DNA from: Capsaspora owczarzaki ATCC 30864
Taxonomy: Eukaryota > Opisthokonta > Filasterea
Assembly: GCF_000151315.2 (NCBI RefSeq)
Contig: NW_011887299.1
Location: 50,391-114,390 of the forward strand
Direction of reading: 5' to 3'
Length of the DNA stretch: 64,000 nt
The notes under the pieces are model-generated. The model ran no database searches, was not told the origin of the DNA, and saw nothing but the letters and a program-made list of their open reading frames with translations. Positions 24,001 through 33,116 of this stretch are shown here, one piece after another (within the stretch, counting starts at the first letter, position 1; the number at the start of each line of letters is the position of its first letter). Made by a program: the position numbers and the translations under genes.

Positions 24001-24050
24001 TACTCGCGGGCGTCGCAGGGCTCGGTCGCAGCCCAGGCAATCCAGACATT
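12034..24050 (-). CDS. FRY: Furry (Fry/Mor2/Tao3 family) giant scaffold protein
   Basis: Exons 5' to 3': 22596-24050, 22378-22480, 22117-22257, 21950-22048, 21759-21860, 13062-21644, 12813-12953, 12586-12720, 12034-12462. Counted from the ATG at 24049 this is about 3728 residues (human FRY is about 3013). The Mor2/PAG1-type N-terminal domain is clear: IYPIDALEESFTFMNECGKF, LLLPVAAVAKSELNVPGVRN, LLCLSQKKFFMDNWHHFL, WVYVVRFKCESNSATKSR, FSKGSRTLTPREAPLEVFV. HEAT/ARM-like helices follow. A polyQ tract lies near residues 1200-1235 and a long Ser-rich disordered stretch near 2800-3440. The helical C-terminus contains RIKSIAIEIDQLVEFFRERR. Furry proteins scaffold NDR/LATS (Trc/Orb6/Cbk1) kinases with Mob and control cell shape and polarity. 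The single 8.6-kb exon is remarkable. Poly-T plus CAG just before 24050 looks like a splice acceptor, so an upstream exon is likely. Confidence 0.95.
19834..19935 (-). repeat. CAG/CAA repeat coding polyglutamine in Furry
   Basis: Mixed CAA/CAG codons (read on the minus strand) encode about 33 consecutive glutamines, preceded by a QP/QS-rich stretch (19936-19995). The codon mixture suggests an older, partly stabilised tract. It falls between helical repeat blocks, so it probably forms a disordered linker. Confidence 0.93.
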
Positions 24051-24059
24051 CTGGGAAAC

Positions 24060-24082
24060 AAAAAAAAAAAAAAAAAAAAAAA
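24060..24082. other. poly-A/T tract before the Furry start (likely pyrimidine tract of a splice acceptor)
   Basis: Read on the minus strand this is about 22 T followed by GTTTCCCAG and then A-ATG-TCT. This is a textbook acceptor directly at the start codon of the long Furry exon. Confidence 0.6.
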
Positions 24083-24109
24083 TCAGTCAATACAACAATA
24101 ATGGATTTT

Positions 24110-24171
24110 GCATTGATGTTTGTTACTTGGTTTGGGTTTTGCATTGATGTTTGTTACTTGGTTTGGGTTTT
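24110..24171. repeat. 31-bp perfect tandem duplication
   Basis: Units 24110-24140 and 24141-24171 are identical (GCATTGATGTTTGTTACTTG followed by GTTTGGGTTTT). Each copy carries a potential minus-strand splice donor (GTAACA), so the duplication doubles the donor. Confidence 0.9.
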
Positions 24172-24783
24172 GTTGGCTTTGTTCGCTTCGATCGCTGGTT
24201 TGTGTGTGTGTGTGTTTGCGAATTCCAGTTGAAAGAAGGTTTGAGTTGAAGGAAGAAGAAGAGTTGAAGAAGAAGAGTTGAAGAAAGAAGAAGAAAAAAA
24301 GAAAAGAAAAAAAAGGATTGAATTGGGTTGGATTTGTCTGAGAACAATGTACAAAAAAAAAAAAAATAACATGACATCAACTCGATGGCCTGCTAGATGC
24401 AAACAAATGGATTGGTCAGGTTTGGAACGCGGAGACTCGGAAAGGCCCGCTATAAAACGCGGCCGGGTGGGCGAGGCCGCGGCGGAAGAGTCGGTGGAAG
24501 CCGGCGGGGAGGTCGCGCGCGACTGCTGGCCACTCGAGGTCGCAGAGGTGGCGGGAGAGGTGTCCGTGAAACGGCGAAAGCAGCGCATCGAGCAGAAGGG
24601 AGTGGCACGGCCCTCGCCAAGGAGCGCGTCGTGGGCAACAATGGTCACCACGGGCACAAAGTGCGCATTGCCGCAGCGGCAGATCGGAGTGCGTGCAACA
24701 GCCATGGATCCAAGCACGGCGGGGGTGCGGGGGCCCATCGGGCGAGCCGCGTTCTGGGGCGCGAGCATGACGGGAACGGCCAT
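24158..24783 (-). CDS. small Cys-containing protein or first coding exon of Furry
   Basis: An ATG at 24783 opens a frame whose first 130 residues look like real coding sequence (GC-rich, Ala/Pro/Ser-rich) with a possible metal site: ICRCGN...FCSMRCFRRF, similar to a short treble-clef FCS finger. The frame stays open to a GTAACA donor at 24158/24157 in phase 2. Splicing from there to the acceptor before 24050 keeps the Furry frame, which would add 209 residues. Against this, the last 80 residues before the donor (LFFFFLYIV, SILFFLFFFSSS) are low-complexity sequence translated from a pyrimidine-rich tract. The alternatives are a separate small gene ending at the stop 24154-24156, or an exon that ends earlier. 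Function unknown. Confidence 0.45.
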
Positions 24784-25602
24784 TTTTGTCGATGTTGAGA
24801 AAGTTGCGTCAACGAACCAAATCAAGCGTTCTTGACACAGCAAGCGAAGGGCGAAGAGACTATGAACAAATAAATGGAAAAAAGCAGGTTCTCGAGGAAT
24901 AACAAAAGAGTCTGAGAAAGATTTTTCAGACCCAAAAATTGCTCAGAAGCTGGGAAAACAAAACCCGAAACAGCAAATGTTGCGTAACGGTTGCTCAATT
25001 TGGGCAAAAACGAGTTGAGTTTGTGCGCAAATGACGGTAGCTCTCGAACAGCGGGGGCGTTGCGCGGTTGTTCAGAGGAGCAGGATGGAGATGTAAAAAG
25101 GCGTGGCAACGCGAGAATCTATCCGGACCGGCTGGTGGTGGCGGTGGCGCGAGAAGGGGCGACGGCGAGCAGCGGGGCGGGAATTGGCGAGCGTGCGTTG
25201 GAGTTGCTGAGTACTGCGTGAATGACACGGACAGGGACGATGCGGTGGTTGCTATCAGCTACTACTACTACTGCTTGTCGTCGTCGGTGTCGGCGTACCG
25301 TGTGCTTGCGCGTGTCAGTGCGGAAGGCGAGGGGAGTTTGCAGCAGCGTTAAAGTGCTGTGTGAGATGACGCAACTTTTGGATTTGGCTCTACTGTGTGC
25401 CATTCAAGGAACAAAAAGACTGAGATGAGCGCATTTGGGAATTTGTGAAATGGGCATTTTCAATTGCTGCATGCACGACGATAAATTCGTTGAATGCTAG
25501 AATATGGGCGGCAAAAAACCAAAACAGACCTCTCGCACTGATTTCATTGCGATAGATACAGTACATGTAATCCTGACAAAATACAACACAAAAAACACGC
25601 TA
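24784..25602. other. intergenic region
   Basis: About 820 bp between two minus-strand genes. It should contain the promoter of the 24158-24783 reading frame (and perhaps of Furry). I see short open frames but none with convincing composition, and a small CTA repeat near 25259-25272. Confidence 0.4.
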
Positions 25603-28075
25603 CTAGTAACCTTCGAAATCACGACGATAAGCCCCACGGCCACGACCTCGGCCACGGTCGCGCGCTGGCCGCCGCGAGCCACGGTAATCGTCGTCATCGT
25701 CGTCTTCCTCTTCGTAGACGTCAGAATCCTCCTCCTCTTCGTCTTGGTGAACTTCTTCCTCCTCGTCCTCGTCCTCAGCCTCGTCGGCGCGAATCGAATA
25801 GTCGTCATCCCGCAACCGAGCGGCACGGTTGCGGTTGCTGCTGGCGTCCTCGGGCGAGTCCCGCTTGCTGCCAGCGCCAGAGTCCAGGCTGCTGACGTTG
25901 ACCGCGGTTGCCTCTGAACTGGCCTCTGCAGCGGCAGCGGCGGCGATAGCAGCGGCAATCTCGGCACGCACATTGCTTGCCATGGTGCTCGCTTCGAGGA
26001 GCACGCCACTCGCGTCGTCCGTCGCCAGACGGCTTACAATTTCCGGCAGGGTGGCGCGGTCGGTGATCTGATGAATCTTGAGGCTCTCGCGCGACCGGAA
26101 CTCTTCGGGGAAGTCCGCCTCGTAGTCGACAATCCAGCTGCAAGAGAGCAGACGCGCTGGCTCCCACGAGGCAAAGCGGGTATGCTTCCACGTCACCAGG
26201 TACTCTCGGGAGATGGCATTGAGCGCGTACAGCGGCACAGTATTGGCCAAGGTGGGGCCAGGAATGGTGATGCTGTCAATCTGCAGCTCATCGTCGGGAT
26301 CCGGCATGGACGACGTGGACGACGACGCCGAGTGGAGCGACACCTTGAGATCTGCTGGAACGGCTTTCGCCACAGACGCGACGATTGGGGTGGTCACCTT
26401 GCGCGATCCGACGATGCGGCCAAAGTAAAATGGATGTCTCGACCCGGCCAGCGCCTGCATGAGAGCAAGGCGGAATTGGAACGAGTAATTCGCCGGGGCC
26501 ACGAGCGTTCGCCAGTACTCCTGCAGGACAATAGAAAGAGGGGTGGAAATTTCAAAAAACAAACAAAATATTGGTGTTGTGTAAAGCGCCATTTCATCAG
26601 GAATGGTTCCCTTCCTTCTTACCTCTAGCGGCAAAATGTAATCTTCGGTCAGCCATTGAAACCGGTTGATGCCAAACACGTAGACGAGCAGAGCGCCGAA
26701 GGATGCACTGGTCACTGGCGGCGCAAAGCCAGTGTACTCGTGTGGGTTTAAAATCTAAAGCAATTCAAAAAGGGAACTGAGAAAGTCAGAACAACGAAAT
26801 AGTAATGAAGGATTCAAAAACAAGAAAACAACAACAACAACGCGTGTCACCTTGGCCGGCCAGTGGTCAATGTGCTTGAAGGGAGAAAACGCCCAGACCA
26901 CCTCGCCCGTCAAGGGCGTGCTGTCGTCGAGCAAAACACTCAAATCGGTGTACTCTACGCTTTCGAACGGAGTGTCGTCTGCTTCGCGAGGTGGGCGGAC
27001 GAGCACCACTCGGGCGTCAGGATCCTGCTGCATCATTTCCGAGCTGGCAGCCGACGCTGTTGCTGGAGTCGGGGCAGCATCAATCTGCATTGCCGATGCA
27101 GTTGACAGAGCGGGAGGATTGGCAGGAGCTACTGCTTCGCTGGAGTTGCTCTCGCCGTTCGTCGGGTGGGCCGCAGCGGCCTTGTCGACGGACAGCGACT
27201 CCTGCGTCACATTGGCCGCGCGCGTCACAATCTCCACTGGTCGAATGGACTTGCAATGGCCGTGCGAGTGCGCTTGGAGTTCGAGTCTGCTTTCAAAGCG
27301 CTGCACCGTGCACCAAGGTGAGTTCCACGATACAGCTCGACATCGCAAACAGTTCTGCGCAACCAAACCACACGACCACTACACTGCCATTCGTGCAATA
27401 CATTCATTGATGCATTCATACCTGGTGAGATTCGGCGCAATCGCCCCATTGGCACACGTAGACTGCGCGCCGCAGCAGCTCGGCATCGTGAGCGCGGGTT
27501 TCGTCGTCATCGTCATTGGAGTCGCTGCCCGCTGCATCATTCTCCGGATCACCTTGATCTCCTTGAGGCGGCACCCGCGGCACGCTGGTTGATGGTGGAG
27601 CAGCAGCTGCTGGATGAGCCAAACCGTGCTCCCGCAGCAAGTGCCAGACGACGTTTGCGCACAGAGCGTTGCAGCCACGCCACTGGCACCTGTACAGCCG
27701 CCGAACCGCGAGTCGCTTGGGCAGGACGTGCTTGAGCGATCGCAGCTGCGGCCGGATGAGCGAGAGACCGCCGTGGACCGCTCGCGCTGCCGCCGCCGCC
27801 GTTGCGGTCGCGATCGCCCCGCCGTCGTCGAAGGGGATGAGCTGGTGGATGAGTGCCGCCGTCGTGCCGTTGCCTGCGCCCAGGATGCGCCCGACAGCGA
27901 CCGTCCCAGCCCGCGCGGCCGAGCCAAATCCCGTCCCAAGGCCGCCACGCGCGTACCCTGCTCCGCCTCGCCCGCCACGCCAGCCGCCGCGTCCGCCCAC
28001 ACCGCCGCGTCCTGCTCCACGGCCACCGCCGCGTGCACCACCACGCCAGCCTCCACGCGACCCGCGCCGCGCCAT
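25603..28075 (-). CDS. chromatin-type protein: RGG, C2H2 fingers, PWWP and chromo-like domains
   Basis: Exons 27422-28075, 26851-27300, 26623-26754 and 25603-26520 join in phase 0 to about 717 residues. Domain order: an Arg/Gly-rich N-terminus (residues 1-45, GGARGGGRGAGRGGVGG), two GLI-type C2H2 fingers (YRCQWRGC...WHLLREH near 130-155; YVCQWGDC...LQAHSHGHC near 205-235, split by an intron), a PWWP domain near 345-412 (GEVVWAF...HWPAKV, GALLVYVFGINRFQWL), a chromodomain-like segment near 518-545 (YLVTWKHTRFASWEPARLL), an acidic run near 640-690, and a second Arg/Gly tail (RDRGRGRGRGAYRRDF). PWWP and chromo modules bind methyl-lysine histones and DNA, so a nuclear chromatin reader is the simplest reading. 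I know no family with exactly this order; the chromo call is the weaker one. Confidence 0.75.
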
Positions 28076-28709
28076 TGCTTTTTTGTTTGTTGATGGAAAA
28101 AAAAAAAAAACAAAAAGCAAAAAAAGAAACTGAAAAAGGGCGACTGAGATTCTCAGACAAAGAGGAGTTCTGAGACAGAAAAGAACAAAAAACAAAAACA
28201 AGGTGATTCTGCGTAAAAGACGTCGAGAAAAAGCCAGCATCGAACTACCAAGGCAGGACAAAGGGGCAAGCAATGCGATGCGATGTGCTTTGGAAGAGCG
28301 GAAAGCAGGAGGCGGCAACGAACACTGAGAGCGGCTCAACTCGGGGCTCGCTCGTGGGTTTTTTGTGCCAAGCAAATCCAGAAGAACGATCGACGCATCA
28401 CACAGAGTAGAGTAGAATGGAGTCTGGATTGAGTTTGTTTGCAAGCCAAAATGAATGTTGTCATTGCGAACAATACCATCTCCACTTTCCACTTGTGACC
28501 GAATCACCGTCCATTCCATCAACAATCCATTCCGTCCACTCGTCGCTCATCCATTTCCATTTCCATTTCCAATTCATTCATTCATTCGCAGCTCATTCAT
28601 TCATTGTTTCCATACACTTTGCTTCCTATTGTTCTTTTTTTCTTTTTTTTTTTTTTTCTTTTTTTTTCTTTCTCCGTTTTTTTCCTTTTGCTGCTTCTTC
28701 CATTGAACG
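28076..28709. promoter_or_regulatory. head-to-head spacer between the PWWP gene and the Cu-ATPase gene
   Basis: A 634-bp divergent spacer that must hold both promoters. It contains poly-A (28098-28112), a CATT/CCATTT repeat zone (28500-28612, with CATTTCCATTTCCATTTCC) and a long T-rich run (28636-28695) just before the ATPase ATG. No TATA box stands out. Confidence 0.5.
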
Positions 28710-31700
28710 ATGGCTCGTCTGCTGCCGTCTTCGCCTCAGCCGCTGTCGCCTCAGCCGCCGCCGTCCCTTGCGCGGATTGACGTGCGCATCACTGGCATGA
28801 CGTGCGCGTCCTGCGTCAACGCCATCGAGTCAGGCGTCCTCGAGCTCGGCTGTAAGTCCAAGTTCAGCTCGGTTTTTTTTTTTTTTTTTTTTTTTTTTTC
28901 CCTTCCCCATTGCTCACTCTGTCTTCTGCCCCGCCACTTGATTCCCGTTGACCCTCGCTCTCTCTCTCTCTCGCTCGTCTTGCACTCGTCGTTGTAAAAA
29001 AAGTGGCTGCGGCGGGCGCGACCTCGAAGACGGCTGAAACGGCCATCCCGTCCGCTTCCGTGGCATTGGCGACTTCGCGCGGCACGTTCACGTACGACCC
29101 CAGCCGCGTCAAGCACACAGACATAGTAGACAAGATCAACGACATGGGATTCGAGGCTGAGGCCATTGGCGGCCCAGTGCCCCTGCGCAACAACCAATTC
29201 AATGCGCCAACGGTAAAAAACCCCTTTCGTTGTCGAGCGAGCGTGACTCTCGACCTGTAACCCGAGCCGACTCACTTGTTGGTTGCATTGTGTATTGGCA
29301 AATAATCACCTCTTTTTTCGTTTGGGTAGGACGCCGCTGCTGGTACAGGGGTCGCCGGTGCAACCAGTGCACACCCATCCTCCACCAGCACAAAACCCCA
29401 TTCCAGCCATGTCCCCGTGCTCGACGCGTCGGCGTCGGTCGAAATCGCCATCGTCGGCATGACTTGCTCGTCGTGCGTCAATACGATCGAATCCAACTTG
29501 ATGGACAACCCAAAGGGCGTCACATTCGCCACAGTGTCGCTCGCGACCAACAAGGGCCGCTTTGATTACAACCCAGACCTGACGGGCCCGCGCGACATTA
29601 TCGCTGCGATTGAAGACCTCGGATTCGAGGCCTCGTTGGTAGACTCAAAGGCTTCGGACGAAACCACCCGTGAAATGCTCAGCCACGAGTCGGAAGTCCG
29701 CACTTGGCGCCGACGCATCTTTATTTGCCTGGTCTTTTCGCTTCCGGCCATGATCTGCATGATCATTCTGACACGCATCCCGGAAACAAACGCAAAGCTC
29801 ATGATGCAACCAATCCCCGGTCTCTCGTGGATGAATGCACTGATGATCACGTTTGCCTTCCCGCTCCAAGTGCTGGTCGGGCGGCACTTCTACCGCTCGG
29901 CGTTCGGCGCCCTCCTCCACAAATCCGCCAACATGGATGTGCTCATTGTCCTTGGCACCACGCTTGCACTGCTGTACTCGCTGTTTGTCGTGGCGATTGC
30001 CATCTTTTCGGGCATCATGGCCTCGAGCGACTCCATGGCTTCCCCCATGCTGACCGAGCCACACACCTTCTTTGAAGCCGCGCCCATGCTGCTCACCTTT
30101 GTGTGCATTGGTCGGTACATTGAAAACAAGGCCAAGGGCCGGACGTCGTCCGCCCTCGCAAAGCTACTGACGCTCAAGGCCACCACGGCCACGCTGCTGA
30201 CGCTCGACCCCGCGTCTGGCCATGTCACCTCGGAAAAGGCCATCCATCCCGACTTGGTCCAGCGTGGCGACTTGCTCAAGATTGTCGCAGGCGAGCGCAT
30301 CCCCGTCGACGGCACGGTCGAAAGCGGTCGCGCGTTTGTCGACGAAAGCATGCTGACTGGCGAGTCGATTCCAGTCACCAAGAACGAGGGCAGCACCCTC
30401 TTCGGCGGTACCATGCTCCAGAGCGGCACGTTGCGCATGCGTGCCACCAATGTCGGCCAGGATACTGCGCTGTCCAAGATTGCGCGTCTCGTCGAGCAGG
30501 CGCAAATGTCCAAGCCGCCAATCCAGCAACTCGCGGATCGCCTTGCTGGCCGCTTTGTGCCCTTTATCGTGTGCCTCTCCATTGTCACATTCTTTGTGTG
30601 GCTCATCCTGTGTCTCTGCAAGGCGGTACAGCCCACGGATGACATGACGGATGTCGGCTTTGCGCTGCTGTTTGCCATCTCCACTCTGGTGATTGCCTGC
30701 CCGTGTGCGCTCGGCCTCGCAACGCCCACCGCCGTCATGGTGGGCACTGGCGTCGGCGCCACGCTTGGCATCTTGATCAAGGGCGGAAGTGCGCTCGAAC
30801 TCGCCGCCAAGGTCGACTCGGTCGTGTTCGACAAGACGGGCACCCTCACCACCGGCGTCCTCAGTGTTTCTCGCGTCGAGATGCTCGTCCCAGAGTCCCA
30901 GTGCTCACAGCGAGAACTTCTCGAGCTGGCGGGCCTCGCCGAGGCAGACAGCGAGCATTCCATTGCCGTTGCCATTGTCAAGCATGCCCGCGAAATGACC
31001 AACCTTCCGCTCTTGTCTGGCAGTGCATCCGAGTTTGAGATGGTTCCTGGACTCGGAGTCAAGTGTCGCGTGACGCCGTCTCGGCCCATCGCCGTCTCAG
31101 CCGTCAAGCCGCAGCAGCAGCAGCAGCATCAGCAGCAGTTCGCCAAGACCTTGAGTGCAAATCTTGTGCTGGTTGGCAACCGCGCCTGGATGGCTCAGAA
31201 CGGCATCTTTGTGACCCCCACTGCCGAAGATCACATGGCTGCCTTTGAGCGGCAGGGCAAAACGGCTGTTCTGGTCGCTGCTGACGAGATTCTGGTCGGC
31301 ATTCTCGTCGTCCACGACGGCATTCGTCCAGAGGCGCCAGCAGCCATCGAGGCGCTGCGTCGAATGAAGGTTGAGGTGTGCATGATCACGGGTGACAACC
31401 ATCGCACTGCCAAGAACATTGCGGCACGCGTCGGCATCACCAAGGTCTGGGCGGAGGCGCTGCCAGCCTCCAAGGCGGAGCTCGTCCGCCGCTTGCAGCA
31501 GCAGGGCCGCTCTGTGGCCATGGTCGGCGACGGTATCAACGACTCTCCCGCGCTTGCTCAAGCAGATGTCGGTATCGCCATCGGACACGGCACGGACATT
31601 GCCATCGAAGCAGCCGACATTGTGCTGGTTCGCAACAACATTGCTGACGTGTCGGTGGCGCTTTCGCTTTCCCGCATCACCCTGCGTCGCATCTGGCTGA

Positions 31701-32521
31701 ACTTTGGCTGGGCGCTGGTGTACAACATGCTTTGTGTTCCCATTGCGGCTGGTGCGCTTATGCCGCTCGGCTTTTGGCTCCATCCCGTGTACGCCTCGGC
31801 GGCCATGGCACTGTCATCAAGCTCGGTTGTCTTGTCGTCGCTCATGCTTCGCACCTTCAAGCGCCCTGCATTCGCGGCCGACGACGTGGACTACCGCGAG
31901 AGCGACTCGTGGGATGCGCTGGAGGCGCTTGGCCCTGCGACGGACGACGACTTTGACGACACCGATGACGAATCTGGCAGCCCTGCACCCAAGCGGATGG
32001 AGCGCATGTCTTGGCGCACTCTTTGGCGGGACGGTGTTCTTGTTGGCGTTGTCTCCCTCCTGGTGTTTGGCTGCTTCTTTGCCATCGATCTGCCTCTGCG
32101 GGTGACGCGATGGACCTGTGGCACCACCTGGCGCTTCCCATCCGAGTCCAACAGCCCGCGCTCGTATGCCATCCGTCGCAAGGTGGCGCGCCGCACAAAG
32201 AATGGCTTCTCGGCCCTCAAGACGGAAGACGACGACGAGAACGACGAGGCCGTTGTTGTCAACTCTGACTCGAGCACCAAACTCCGCCGTCGCGTTGTCG
32301 ACCAGCAGGGCGGTGATTCGGACGACGAAGACACGGCGTGGATGAACGACAAGGGCAAGAAAAATAAGCAAAGCCAGCTCCAGCTCAAGTCCTTTGGCAA
32401 AAAGCGCTCCGCTTCCCGAAGTGCCTCTGCGTCCTCCCTGTTGGAAAAGACCAGCGACGACGATGATGATGACGACGATGCGGATGAGAGTGTTTTGTTT
32501 AGTGTCAATGTGCGGCGATAA
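28710..32521 (+). CDS. copper-transporting P1B-type ATPase (ATP7/CCC2 family)
   Basis: Exons 28710-28851, 29004-29212 and 29330-32521 give about 1180 residues. Two N-terminal heavy-metal domains carry GMTCASC and GMTCSSC. The catalytic core has TGES (about residue 461), the metal-binding CPC motif in IACPCALGLATP (about 574), the phosphorylation site DKTGTLTTG (about 618), MITGDN (about 805) and GDGINDSPALAQADVGIAIG (about 849). It pumps Cu+ into the secretory pathway and supplies cuproenzymes. Oddities: the SEHP signature of the nucleotide domain reads SEHS; a Gln/His insert (QQQQQHQQQ) lies near 31111; and a tail of about 200 residues with acidic and Lys-rich tracts follows the last core helices. 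One more hydrophobic segment (GVLVGVVSLLVFGCFFAI) lies in that tail. The first intron has a long poly-T run. Confidence 0.95.
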
Positions 32522-33116
32522 CTTTGGGGAATTTCTGCTTGGTGCTCCTTTATTTTTTTTTGTTCGCGCTCTGCTGGCTCGGAGCTGAGGACGAGGGAGA
32601 TAACTTGTGGAAGCCTGTTTGTGCCCCTTCACCTATGCACTCTTTTTGTTTCCTTCTCACCAATCTTTCTTTTTCGAGACTTTTTTTTTTTTCTTTTTTT
32701 TTCCTCCTTATTTTTCTTTAAATTTTTATGGTTTCTCTTGCCCATTACTTTTCAAACAATAAACAAGGTTTACAGCAAACGGACTTTGCCGACTTCTGCG
32801 TCGTATCAGATTTTCCAGCACACCACAAATTTGGAGATGCAGTCGAATCGTTGGCCGTTCGAGCGTCTGCAATGCGACTCAGATACATTTAAATCTTCCA
32901 GGCACAAGCCGGTGCATTGTTGTAACATCATCAACCACTAGTGAATAATAACTCAGCGCCCGTTGGGAGTTGCCGAAGCTACGAGCTGTTTGCATTTCAA
33001 CCTCTTCTTTCGAGGCTCTTTCTTTTATGAGAATCAACCTTGCCTGAGCACTGTCAGGAACTTTCACTCAATGCACGCAAGGAAGCGGCTTTCAACAAAC
33101 ATTCCAAAAACTGTCG
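32522..33116. other. tail-to-tail spacer with candidate poly(A) signal
   Basis: About 595 bp between the Cu-ATPase stop and the LRR gene stop. T-rich tracts (32682-32702) precede AATAAA at 32758-32763, a plausible polyadenylation signal for the ATPase about 240 bp after its stop. No gene seen. Confidence 0.5.

Noticed and set aside
12034-24050. First impression of a neurofibromin-type giant protein
   Set aside because: No Ras-GAP domain. The N-terminal motifs (CESNSATKSR, KGSRTLTPREAP, LLPVAAVAKSELNVP) are those of Furry/Mor2/Tao3.
28620-28705. Phe-rich open frames in the divergent spacer
   Set aside because: They are translations of poly-T/CTTT sequence; no conserved protein and no start in good context.
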